Shown here: piece by piece, positions 14,984-22,449 of the stretch | Position numbering within the stretch: the first letter of the stretch is position 1 | Layout: every line of letters begins with the position of its first letter | Assembly (NCBI GenBank): GCA_030431355.1 | Contig: JAUIJG010000024.1 | Span: forward strand, 1 to 22,449 | DNA length: 22,449 nt | From: a bacterium | Lineage (GTDB): Bacteria; Cyanobacteriota; Vampirovibrionia; Obscuribacterales; Obscuribacteraceae | Direction of reading: 5' to 3' | Made by a program: the position numbers and the translations under genes | Notes under the pieces: generated by a model | Databases searched by the model: none | Seen by the model: the letters and a program-made list of their open reading frames with translations, nothing else | Told to the model about the DNA's origin: nothing

Positions 14984-15363
14984 TGTTTAGACCTTATATA
15001 TGGTTGCTTGGTGTTCCAGCGAGAAGTTCTGAATTTCTATGAAATGGACAATTCTAAAGAAATTGTTTAGAAGCTACCCTCAGTGTAAGAAGCGATCAAC
15101 TCTCTTGGCAACTAAATAAAAGCTAAGACAGAATATGTAACCTGTACAATATGGCTAAGCTCTCTATATATCGCTTCCGGGTGCCTTTGTGTAAACGAAA
15201 CAATAGCTGGATTTGTTAATTAAGAGATTTGATTTATTTGAAAAGGATCACATCTAAAGCTTCTATAGTTAGAGCCGCGGAAACGAATGTAATAGGGGCA
15301 AGCAGCATGCAAGGGCAGGTACTGAATTCTCCCGATTCCAAGGCTAAAGATGGTGGAAACGGT
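14984..15363. other. Intergenic region before tdh
   Basis: 380 bp between the small minus-strand gene and the chosen tdh start, AT-rich on the left. It should contain promoters for both, but no strong -35/-10 pair was found. Two short perfect hairpins lie at 15033-15045 (ATTTC-TAT-GAAAT) and 15048-15066. The frame of tdh is open upstream to a TTG at 15229, so part of this stretch could be coding if an earlier start is used. Confidence 0.5.
15048..15066. repeat. Short hairpin ACAATT/AATTGT
   Basis: ACAATT (15048-15053) pairs with AATTGT (15061-15066) across a 7-nt loop, next to another 5-bp hairpin at 15033-15045. An AT-only stem with no long T run makes a weak terminator. An operator is possible. 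Confidence 0.25.
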
Positions 15364-16512
15364 ATGAATTGTCTGGTTAAAGAGTCACTGGAGAGAGACG
15401 GACTGACGCTCAAATCAGGCGTGAAAAAGCCCCCGGTGGGCTCCCACGAAGTGAGAATCAGAGTGACCGCCACCGCCGTTTGCGGTACCGACAAGAGCAT
15501 TTATCACAGCTCGTCCTCAGAAGGCATTCGTCGGGAAATGATGCGATACATCGACGACTCATCCAGCTATGAGCCGATTATCGTCGGCCATGAGTTTTGC
15601 GGAGTAGTGGATGAAGTCGGCTCCGGGGTTGGAGCGGATCGATTTGCCGATGTGCCTGAGCATCTCAGAGTGATGCCCGGCGACTATGTCACCTGTGAGA
15701 TGCATCTTGCCTGTGGACATTGTTTGCAGTGCCGCACAGGCAATGAACATATCTGTACCAGGGTCAAGGTAAAAGGCGTGCATCTGGATGGATGCTTTGC
15801 CGAGTATGTCACCGTACCATACAAAAACGTGATTCTCCTTGGAAAAGGTGGAGATACCAGCAAGATTCCTTCCAGAATCGGAGCCCTTCTAGATGCTTTC
15901 GGCAATGCCGTACATACCGTTTATGAGGCTGATGTTCGCGGCAAGTCCGTAGCTATTCTAGGCGCGGGTCCTTTAGGATTGATGGCCGCTTTTCTCTGCA
16001 GAGATTTTGGGGCAGGACGGATTTATTTGACCGAAGCCCAGGATGTCGACAGAAGATTTGCTCTGGCCGAAGAGTTCGGAGTTGACTATAGTTTCGACGT
16101 CGGTTCCGGTTCTAAGGATTTCTACAATAAAGTCGATAAGCTGGAGACCATGGCCAATGGAGTTGACGTGGTTCTGGAAATGTCCGGCTCGCCGGCTGCC
16201 TATCGGGACGCTTTTCGAATTGTTCGAAATGGAGGCACAGTGCTTCTCCTTGGTATCACTCGGAAGCCATTGGATAATTTTGATATCGCAAATGGTGTCA
16301 TCTGGAAAGGCGTGACCGTGAAAGGAATTTTCGGTCGCAAAATGTTTGATACCTGGGAGACGATGTTACGTTTGATTCACTCCGAGAAGTTAGACATTCC
16401 AGCGAAACTGGATAGAATAATCGCCGACAAGACCTACAAATTGACGGACTACGAAACTGCCTTCGATCTTCTTGCTTCCGGCGAAGAGATGAAGCTGGTC
16501 TTTGAGCCATAG
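15364..16512 (+). CDS. tdh: L-threonine 3-dehydrogenase
   Basis: Zinc-dependent medium-chain dehydrogenase that oxidises L-threonine to 2-amino-3-ketobutyrate with NAD+. 382 residues from ATG 15364, where MNCLVKESLERDGLTL aligns with the E. coli Tdh start. GGTGGA at 15352-15357 is a possible ribosome binding site. ATG 15307 (AGGGG upstream) or TTG 15229 would add 19 or 45 residues. Catalytic zinc ligands Cys40 (VCGTD), His76 and Glu77 (VGHE) are present. The structural-zinc lobe has Cys117, 120, 123 and 131 (ACGHCLQCRTGNEHIC). DAFGNAVHT and ILGAGPLG (NAD fold) follow, then LEMSGSPAAYRDAF, GIFGRKMFDTW. It is longer than the 341-residue E. coli enzyme because of an insert near residues 50-68 and another near 86-103. 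kbl follows 71 bp downstream, which confirms the assignment among alcohol-dehydrogenase relatives. Confidence 0.92.
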   Translation: MNCLVKESLERDGLTLKSGVKKPPVGSHEVRIRVTATAVCGTDKSIYHSSSSEGIRREMMRYIDDSSSYEPIIVGHEFCGVVDEVGSGVGADRFADVPEHLRVMPGDYVTCEMHLACGHCLQCRTGNEHICTRVKVKGVHLDGCFAEYVTVPYKNVILLGKGGDTSKIPSRIGALLDAFGNAVHTVYEADVRGKSVAILGAGPLGLMAAFLCRDFGAGRIYLTEAQDVDRRFALAEEFGVDYSFDVGSGSKDFYNKVDKLETMANGVDVVLEMSGSPAAYRDAFRIVRNGGTVLLLGITRKPLDNFDIANGVIWKGVTVKGIFGRKMFDTWETMLRLIHSEKLDIPAKLDRIIADKTYKLTDYETAFDLLASGEEMKLVFEP

Positions 16513-16583
16513 ACAAAATTCAATCAGATACAATGGAGCCCTCGTAGCAAGCAAAATAGACAAAGACTTTTGGGAGAGATGAT

Positions 16584-17876
16584 ATGTCCGACGCCGCCAG
16601 AGAATCCGCAGTAAAAGAACAGACCAGAAAAGGAAGTAAGTCGATGGACCCATCCCAGATCTATTCCGCTATCGCCTCTGAGCTTGATTCCCAGAAGAAA
16701 CATAAAACCTATAAATATGAAGTGCCGATAGAGAGTGATCAGGCTGCCGTGGTGGACGCCGATGGCCGCATCTGCGTAATGCTCGCCTCCAACAACTATC
16801 TCGGTCTGGCCAACCATCCTCGTATCAAAGCTGCCGCCGCCTACGGTCTGGAGCGTTATGGCTATGGAATGGCTTCCGTTCGATTCATTTGCGGCACCCA
16901 GAAGATTCATATGGAGTTGGAAGAGAAGATCGCCGCTTTCCTGGGAATGGAAGCGTCGATACTCCACTCATCCTGCTTTGCCGCCAACGAAGCTTTCTTC
17001 ACAGCTCTAATGAGCGGAGACCTGGGAGTGGCAGACTATCGTGACATCATATACAGTGACCAGCTAAATCACGCAAGCATCATCGACGGTATAAGGCTTG
17101 TCCGCCAGGCTACAAAAAAATGTGATCTGAAAGCATACAAACACAACCAGCTCGATGATCTGAAAGCGGCACTGGCCGCCAACGCCGACAAGGACTATCG
17201 TATGAGTGTCATCGCCACCGATGGTGTGTTCAGTATGGAAGGTGAGTCCGCTGATCTGAAACAGTTTGTAGAAATTTCCAGAGAGAACGGCACCCTGCTC
17301 TTCGTCGATGAGTCTCATTCCACCGGTGTCTTAGGCGCCACCGGTAGAGGCACCCCGGAACATTGCGGTGTCCATGGACAGATTGACGTGATCACAGGTA
17401 CGCTCGGTAAGGCTCTCGGCGGAGCTGCCGGCGGCTTCATCGCCGGTAAGAAAGAGCTTATCGATTACATGCGTCAGAAGTCGAGACCTTACACTTTCTC
17501 CAACACACTTCCTGCTCCCATCGTCTGTGCGTCCCTGGAAGCCATAAAGATGCTGGAAGAAGACAATCAGCTTGTGGAAAAGCTGCATAGAAACACCGAG
17601 TATTTTAGAAGAGAGATCAAGAACGCCGGCTTCACCATATTGGAAGGTGATCATCCCATCGTTCCTGTAATGGTTACCGAAGCTTCCACTGCCCAGGACA
17701 TGAGCAACGAACTGCTCAAAGAGGGCGTGTATGTCAAAGGTCTCTGGTACCCGGTGGTGCCCGAGGGTGAAGCTCGTTTGAGATGCCAGATATCCGCTGC
17801 TCATTCGGAAAAGGATCTGGATGTGGCTGTGGAGAAATTCTCCAAAGTCGGCAAAAAGCTCGGGGTTATCTCCTGA
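16584..17876 (+). CDS. kbl: 2-amino-3-ketobutyrate CoA ligase (glycine C-acetyltransferase)
   Basis: 430 residues. PLP enzyme of the alpha-oxoamine synthase family that cleaves 2-amino-3-ketobutyrate with CoA to glycine and acetyl-CoA. Visible family motifs are [14 protein letters not shown] (67-80), [23 protein letters not shown] (161-169, the His stacks on PLP), [11 protein letters not shown] (241-251, Asp and His contact PLP) and [14 protein letters not shown] (271-284), with Lys276 as the Schiff-base lysine. PYTFSNTLP follows. About 22 polar residues precede the usual N-terminus. GGGAGA at 16572-16577, 6 nt before ATG 16584, fixes the start. With tdh it forms the two-step threonine degradation operon. 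AONS/serine palmitoyltransferase relatives are less likely, given the tdh neighbour. Confidence 0.95.
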   Translation: MSDAARESAVKEQTRKGSKSMDPSQIYSAIASELDSQKKHKTYKYEVPIESDQAAVVDADGRICVMLASNNYLGLANHPRIKAAAAYGLERYGYGMASVRFICGTQKIHMELEEKIAAFLGMEASILHSSCFAANEAFFTALMSGDLGVADYRDIIYSDQLNHASIIDGIRLVRQATKKCDLKAYKHNQLDDLKAALAANADKDYRMSVIATDGVFSMEGESADLKQFVEISRENGTLLFVDESHSTGVLGATGRGTPEHCGVHGQIDVITGTLGKALGGAAGGFIAGKKELIDYMRQKSRPYTFSNTLPAPIVCASLEAIKMLEEDNQLVEKLHRNTEYFRREIKNAGFTILEGDHPIVPVMVTEASTAQDMSNELLKEGVYVKGLWYPVVPEGEARLRCQISAAHSEKDLDVAVEKFSKVGKKLGVIS

Positions 17877-17904
17877 GCTTGAGGGCTTTCTGAACTAAAG
17901 AAAC

Positions 17905-18960
17905 CTATCTGACCAGCTGCGCTTCCCAGTTGCCGCCGCCGTCTGTTTTGCCGCGCATATAGGGACCCACATAGTCTTTGTCCGATACCCATTGCACTTC
18001 CGCTTTGAAGGTCATTTTGTGCTCGGGTATGGCAATCTTGCCTGACTTGTGAGCGGGATACTTCCTGATGATAGTAACTTTCGGAAAGGCGTACCATCCC
18101 TGTTCAATCTGGAATTGTTCTTTGGTGTTGTGGTCTACTCCATGACCCCGGAGTTTGTCTTTGTCTTGCTCCAGCCACATGGTAGATTGCACCTCTTTGA
18201 AGCGGTATTCAAAGCCCACATTCCACTTTCCGGATAAGTCCGGCGCGTGATCCGGTGCCGGAATATAGCCCGGCTGTTGCTGTTCGGTCTTCTGGGGTTC
18301 CTGGGGCTGTTGGGCTGCTTGCTGTTGACCGCCCTGGCCCTCTCCGCCGGACTCTTGCTCCGCTTCCCAAACTCCCGATAACTCCTGACCGTTCAAGGCG
18401 ACAATAAAATTGCCACTCATATAAGGATTTCCACTCAGGTCAAGGGTTCCCTCATACTCCACCGGAGTTTGATCGGCATTGCTGGGATTATCGTAGCGTT
18501 TGTAGAAAATCACTTTTCCATCACGAACGGTACCCTGCTCTATGTTGAATGGCTTATTGTTATGATCATCGGTGCCCTGACCGCTAAAACGCTGTCCATT
18601 CTGGCTCAATTTGATGCTGCTGGAGAAAGTCTCGTCTTTGCCCTCCAGCTTATAGGCTATCTTCCAGTATCCGCCGAGGCGACCTGAATATTTTGCGTCT
18701 CCGCCTGAATTAGCTGGTGCTTTGCCTGTTTGGGGAGATCCACCCGGATTCTGTCCACCCGGGGTGGGAAATGCAGGTCTGGTTCCGGAGGGTCCCGGTT
18801 GTCCACTTTGACCAGCTCCTCCGCCGGTGGCTTGCTTAATCAAGTTGCAGCCGGAGAGCATAATTCCAGTGATAAGCGCCGCGCCGATGGCTTGGTATCG
18901 GCGACTCTTATTATTGCCCCTGTGGGCATTCATGGACTTTTGACCGGGTCTCCTAATCAT
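17905..18960 (-). CDS. Lipoprotein with duplicated SG-W beta domain
   Basis: 351 residues, family not recognised. A lipoprotein signal covers residues 1-37, with basic residues, AALITGIM and a lipobox LSG before Cys38. A Gly/Pro/Gln-rich spacer (45-90) leads to domain 1 (about 92-202, SGRLGGYWKIAYKLEG). A Gln/Pro linker (205-235) separates it from domain 2 (about 241-349, DLSGKWNVGFEYRFKE). The two domains align along their length: SG-W start, a SGQGTDDH versus RGHGVDHN turn, FNIEQG versus FQIEQG, and a Y-M-G-W-EA ending. Such sheets suggest an all-beta fold at the cell surface or periplasm. There is no Shine-Dalgarno before ATG 18960. ATG 18933 (residue 10) would also leave an intact lipoprotein signal. 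The gene is convergent with kbl (28-bp gap). Confidence 0.85.
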   Translation of the reverse strand: MIRRPGQKSMNAHRGNNKSRRYQAIGAALITGIMLSGCNLIKQATGGGAGQSGQPGPSGTRPAFPTPGGQNPGGSPQTGKAPANSGGDAKYSGRLGGYWKIAYKLEGKDETFSSSIKLSQNGQRFSGQGTDDHNNKPFNIEQGTVRDGKVIFYKRYDNPSNADQTPVEYEGTLDLSGNPYMSGNFIVALNGQELSGVWEAEQESGGEGQGGQQQAAQQPQEPQKTEQQQPGYIPAPDHAPDLSGKWNVGFEYRFKEVQSTMWLEQDKDKLRGHGVDHNTKEQFQIEQGWYAFPKVTIIRKYPAHKSGKIAIPEHKMTFKAEVQWVSDKDYVGPYMRGKTDGGGNWEAQLVR

Positions 18961-19387
18961 TCAGTACGTCTGCTCGTATGTCTGCCTGGCTGTTTACTAA
19001 ATCTCGAATCTTATAGTAAATGAGTATCGTTCATATTGTGGCTTATCAGAAGCACCAATTTCACCCTCTTTTACCCTGGTTTTTTAATGAGAGGTCTGCC
19101 GGAGGCAATCTTCTATATAAATGATGTATGTCCAGATGCTTTGAATTGTATCTGCATCGGCTTTGAATTGTTCCTGTATTCATCCGGCTATCGGATATTT
19201 TGTCGATTTTGGGGCGAAATTAGCCCTGGAAGATTAAATTTTCAATTTTTGACTACGTAATTCCCGCAAGTCCTCCTTGACAAAGGACATCCCCTCCTTG
19301 ACAATAAGTAGACTTACTAATACTTAATCGTTATTAACTAGCCGACAATCACAAAACACATTCCCTGAACCAAGGGGTTCGTATATC
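18961..19387. other. Divergent intergenic region before giant protein gene
   Basis: 427 bp, AT-rich, between the lipoprotein gene (minus) and the giant acidic protein (plus). A minus-strand TATAAG near 19013-19018 is a possible -10 for the lipoprotein gene but lacks a good -35. A weak stem, GGGGC with GCCCT around 19210-19228, is followed by AT-rich sequence. The right end holds the duplicated CCTCCTTGACA element. A 74-codon plus-strand frame at 19036-19260 has no homology or start support. Confidence 0.5.
19272..19303 (+). promoter_or_regulatory. Direct repeat with two TTGACA boxes upstream of giant gene
   Basis: CCTCCTTGACA occurs at 19272-19282 and again at 19293-19303, 21 bp apart. Each copy ends in a perfect -35 hexamer TTGACA. 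For the first copy, GACAAT lies at a 17-bp spacing. For the second, CTTAAT lies at 19 bp. This could be a tandem promoter or a repeated activator/repressor site in front of the gene at 19388. Confidence 0.45.
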
Positions 19388-22300
19388 GTGGCAGCAGACC
19401 AAGTAAAAGAAAATCCAGAAGCAAAAGCAGCCGACAGTAGCGCGTCCGACGCGCAGCCGGATGCTCCGGCTACCGCTGAGAAGGAAGCAGAGGGCGCCAG
19501 CGCCAAGCTTAGCGAGGAAGCCAATGACTCCGGGCCTGCTGCAAAAGCCGATGACCAGACAACATCAACCGATGATTCCGGCGATACAACTCCTAAGGTA
19601 GGCCAGGATGCTTCCCAGGAGGTTGTAGAGAAGGGCGAACAGGCCGAAGCGACCTTGGCAGAGAAACTTCAAGAAGATTCAACTCCTAAAAGTCTTGAAG
19701 AGCTAAAAGCTTTGGCTCCCGGAGATCTTACTCCCGAGCAAAGAACCAGGCTCGGTCTTCCTCCCCTGGAAATTTCCGATCTGAGAGATTTGGCTAAAGT
19801 TAGAGCCGGTGGACGAGTTGAGGTAGAACTCAACGGCACAAAGATTGATCTGACAGATTCCGTAGAAAATGGACTCAAGGGTGAGAATGTTCAAACCCGG
19901 GTGCAGGCCGACGGGTCAAAAATCCAAGTGGATTCCGACACAGGAGCGGTCAGAATCGAGTATCCGGACGGTAAAGTAGGGCTCAGGTTTGAGAAAGGCG
20001 GAGAGCAGGTCTATATTGAGCAGAATGCCAACGACGGATCCATCAATGTCATTGAAGGCCAGGGTCAGATTTACAGAGCCAGCGACTTAAGTTCGTCCGA
20101 CTCTGAAGCATCGGATAGTCCCGATGAGTCCGAAAAATATATCGAGAGTGGCACAGGAGCAGAGGACGGCCAGTACACCGGCAAAGCTCTAACTCTAAAT
20201 GGTATCAACACCTTAGAAGCAGGTAAGTCTAAATCCTATGACGATGTTGTCATAGAGCATGATGGCAAGCCTCTCTTCAAGTTCGATGATGCTGACATGG
20301 TGGAGAATCAGTGGGAAGCAAATTGGAAGCTTAGCATCCCTGAAGGTGCGGATAGCACCAAACTTGATGGTGTCGGAACCAGAAGTCTCATAGCAGGCGA
20401 AGACGGTACTACCACCGAAGTTATGCAATCGGAAGATGGTTCGGTGTTCATCAGAAAAGGTGACCAGTACTTTGTCGCCAATTCCGGATTTTATGGTCAA
20501 GTTACCGAAGGTGCTAAAGCTAAGGAAGCTTTCCAGGCAGAAGCAGAAAAATACAACACCGGAGCAAGAGTAGCCCCAAGGGCTATGGTAAGTGCGGACA
20601 TCAACTATGTTGTTCAAGCGCGTGACGGTACTGAACTCGTTGAGGTCGGCAAGGACAGATCCGTCGATGTCAAAATTCCTGACGACGCGCAGGTGATCAG
20701 AAACGATAACGGCTCTCGAGTATTTCTCAATGATGGTACTCAGATGGTTCAGTCTGAAAACGGTACCACCATACTAAACTCCGATGGCAGAGTGATCCAG
20801 GTTGGCACGGATGGTTCCCTGAACCAATACGCTCGTGGTGACAAAAAGGGCGCTGAAGCATGGGAAAGTGAAGCAGGCAAGTTTGAATTGTCAGACATCA
20901 AGGTTGCCGGCTCCGACGGAAATAGTCTGGATGATCCAGGTAGTTGGTCCCTGGGTGGATTCGGCAAAGCCTTCATGGACTATAGCGGTCTCAACACGGC
21001 AATAGATTTCGGCTCCGACATATACAACGCCGGTATCGATTGGGGTGCCGATCTCTTTTCCACTGAGCCCGGAGTATGCACCGTAGACAAAGACTTCCAG
21101 CTGGATTGGGATACCTGGAGCAATTCGGATCAGTTCGGAGATCTTACAACCTCCCTCTCCGAAGACCTGGACTTCCAGCTTAGTTCCGGGAATCTGGACT
21201 TTAAAGATATAGCTCTAACCGGTAAGAGCGAAATTGAAGATCTTACCAAAGCTGAAGTTGCCAGACAGAAAGCCAACGAAGAACAGGCAGAGTATATCGA
21301 TGCTCTGACAGGCGACGATTCAAAACTGGTCAACAGCTCTGATGGTAAGAGTGCCAGCGATGTCGCCACCGATTCTTTGAATTCAACCTTAACTAAAACA
21401 GCTGGAAAAGATGGTTCCCAGATTGATAAGGCTGCGCTGGATAAAGCTCTGGCCGGTCCGTTAGAAGGAGTTGCCGAACGGACAAACGAGAAAGGCGATA
21501 TTGTCCAGGTTGACGAAACAACCGGTATGCAGCGTATAAAACATTCTGATGGTTCTGTAACTGTCAAGTTCGGCGAGGGTAAAGATGCCGTTGCCGTAAC
21601 CGAGAAGGATGGACAGCGAGAGTATATCACCGGTGATGGTGCTATGGTAGAGACCAATGATGGTCGAATCTATTCTTCCCTTGGGGATGTAGATACCGAG
21701 TCTTGGGCAGGATTGTCTTCCACCGTAATTCATGCAGCTGAACTAACAACTGATACAGTAGCAAGGTACGGAAAAGACCTCGGAGTCGTGATGACAGCCG
21801 ATGGCAAGCAATTCGGTACCGAATTGGATGGATTCCATCTTAGAGAGACAGAAGGCCGTCCAGCCTCTGTATTCGATACCAATACGGAGAGTTCATACTT
21901 TGTAGACCCTGAGACTAATAGCCTCATGCGAAGGGGTAAAGATGGCAGTGTCGAGGCCGTCAATCCCGGGGACAGTCCTTTTGGCTCCATCGTAGATCAA
22001 GGGGATGGAACTTTCAAAATCGAGACTAAGGAAGGCGGACAGATAATCCTTGGCAAAGATAGAGTTAGAGGAAATGACGGTATAGCAGAAACCGGTACTG
22101 AAACAGACGGCGCTGGAAACAGAACGGCGACCGTCACCGCCCTGGCTCCTGGATTGATCGATCCGGCAGAATTTGCTCGAATGACTCCTGAGCAGGCCCA
22201 GGCCAAACTGGCGGAGCTTCGAAATCTGAGTCCGGAAGAGTTGGCTGCTCAAAGAAAGTCCTTCATGGACATGCCTCAAGAAGAGAGAATGAAGCGCATG

Positions 22301-22449
22301 CGTGCCATGCGAGAGCATATGAGGACTATGCCGCCAGAGCTGCAAAGAGAATTTCGCCAATTCTTCAGGCAGCAGAGAGAGGCTGCCGCACGAGAATCCG
22401 GAGGAGATCCGAACAGACCGTGGGGTCACCACCACAATAGACCGCCTGG
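19388..22449 (+). CDS. Giant acidic DG-repeat protein (3' end outside window)
   Basis: The frame is open from GTG 19388 to the right edge, 1020 codons with no stop. AAGGGG at 19372-19377 is 10 nt upstream. It begins AADQVKENPEAKAA with no signal peptide. Residues about 1-100 are low-complexity Asp/Glu/Ala/Ser. About 115-150 contain LTPEQRTRLGLPPLE. From about 165 to 905 the protein is made of short beta-like units ending in DG, NG or EG turns every 10-17 residues (for example LNDGTQMVQSENGTTILNSD and SDGSVTVKFGEGKD), broken by a Trp/Phe-rich insert near 510-590 and helical stretches. From about 918 it turns Met/Arg-rich, with LSPEELAAQRKSF, MPQEER and EFRQFFRQQR, resembling DUF3106-type segments, then GHHHNRPP. 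Only one Cys was seen. Function is unknown; a structural or surface protein is possible, but export is not shown. Confidence 0.85.
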   Translation, partial: MAADQVKENPEAKAADSSASDAQPDAPATAEKEAEGASAKLSEEANDSGPAAKADDQTTSTDDSGDTTPKVGQDASQEVVEKGEQAEATLAEKLQEDSTPKSLEELKALAPGDLTPEQRTRLGLPPLEISDLRDLAKVRAGGRVEVELNGTKIDLTDSVENGLKGENVQTRVQADGSKIQVDSDTGAVRIEYPDGKVGLRFEKGGEQVYIEQNANDGSINVIEGQGQIYRASDLSSSDSEASDSPDESEKYIESGTGAEDGQYTGKALTLNGINTLEAGKSKSYDDVVIEHDGKPLFKFDDADMVENQWEANWKLSIPEGADSTKLDGVGTRSLIAGEDGTTTEVMQSEDGSVFIRKGDQYFVANSGFYGQVTEGAKAKEAFQAEAEKYNTGARVAPRAMVSADINYVVQARDGTELVEVGKDRSVDVKIPDDAQVIRNDNGSRVFLNDGTQMVQSENGTTILNSDGRVIQVGTDGSLNQYARGDKKGAEAWESEAGKFELSDIKVAGSDGNSLDDPGSWSLGGFGKAFMDYSGLNTAIDFGSDIYNAGIDWGADLFSTEPGVCTVDKDFQLDWDTWSNSDQFGDLTTSLSEDLDFQLSSGNLDFKDIALTGKSEIEDLTKAEVARQKANEEQAEYIDALTGDDSKLVNSSDGKSASDVATDSLNSTLTKTAGKDGSQIDKAALDKALAGPLEGVAERTNEKGDIVQVDETTGMQRIKHSDGSVTVKFGEGKDAVAVTEKDGQREYITGDGAMVETNDGRIYSSLGDVDTESWAGLSSTVIHAAELTTDTVARYGKDLGVVMTADGKQFGTELDGFHLRETEGRPASVFDTNTESSYFVDPETNSLMRRGKDGSVEAVNPGDSPFGSIVDQGDGTFKIETKEGGQIILGKDRVRGNDGIAETGTETDGAGNRTATVTALAPGLIDPAEFARMTPEQAQAKLAELRNLSPEELAAQRKSFMDMPQEERMKRMRAMREHMRTMPPELQREFRQFFRQQREAAARESGGDPNRPWGHHHNRPP

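Noticed and set aside
15229..15363. Earlier Tdh start (TTG 15229 or ATG 15307)
   Set aside because: Homology to E. coli Tdh begins exactly at the ATG 15364. ATG 15307 has an AGGGG upstream, so it is not fully excluded.
19036..19260. 74-codon plus-strand frame before the giant gene
   Set aside because: It would need a TTG start with no ribosome binding site, and the product is an aromatic-rich string typical of translated AT-rich non-coding DNA.
21130..21657. 175-codon minus-strand frame inside the giant gene
   Set aside because: Long open antisense frames come from the codon bias of this repeat gene. Several others (20213-20617, 21893-22435) behave the same way.
1..22449. tRNA, rRNA, CRISPR array, insertion sequence, prophage
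   Set aside because: I looked in the gaps between genes and saw no tRNA-like cloverleaf ends, no regularly spaced repeats, no transposase or integrase motifs, and no terminal inverted repeats.

Overview
The window reads as a compact stretch of a diderm bacterial chromosome. An outer-membrane beta-barrel protein, a lipoprotein and several Sec-type signal peptides indicate two membranes. Gene spacing is tight and I see no transposase, phage gene, CRISPR array, tRNA or rRNA. An ETF/Fix electron-transfer operon, paired membrane Ser/Thr kinases with HRDLTPDN catalytic loops, Ala/Ser- and Gly-rich exported proteins and a very large acidic DG-repeat protein together remind me of the non-photosynthetic Cyanobacteriota (Melainabacteria/Obscuribacterales type). 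That placement is inference from gene style and was not tested.

Layout. 1-1510 (minus strand): an argR-argG unit, with argG running off the left edge. Two ARG-box-like palindromes 21 bp apart cover the argR start, and argR looks leaderless. 1712-3825 (plus): two exported proteins of unknown function. 3852-4574 (minus): a DUF2490-type outer-membrane barrel. 4619-8362 (minus): an operon for EtfB/FixA, EtfA/FixB and an ETF-quinone oxidoreductase (FixC) whose C-terminal domain looks like fused FixX and has eight cysteines where classical ETF-QO has four. 8363-8834 is a divergent intergenic region with RNA-hairpin and palindrome signals. 8835-14664 (plus): an exported DUF885 putative metallopeptidase, the enoyl-ACP reductase FabI, and two adjacent membrane Ser/Thr kinases. 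14672-14983 (minus): a small unknown protein convergent with the kinases. 15364-17876 (plus): tdh-kbl, which converts threonine to glycine and acetyl-CoA. 17905-18960 (minus): a lipoprotein with an internal domain duplication. 19388 to the right edge (plus): a giant acidic protein of more than 1020 residues, incomplete here.

How the genes fit together. ArgR probably represses its own gene and argG. The Fix/ETF proteins pass electrons from NADH or acyl-CoA-type dehydrogenases to quinone, and possibly to ferredoxin by bifurcation. Tdh and Kbl supply NADH, glycine and acetyl-CoA, and FabI consumes NADH in fatty-acid elongation. The kinases appear to be membrane-anchored signalling proteins with a TM hairpin and a small beta-rich domain in front of the kinase domain. 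The most unusual items are the eight-cysteine FixC-FixX fusion, the tandem kinases with atypical catalytic motifs (one with DFT instead of DFG), and the giant repeat protein.
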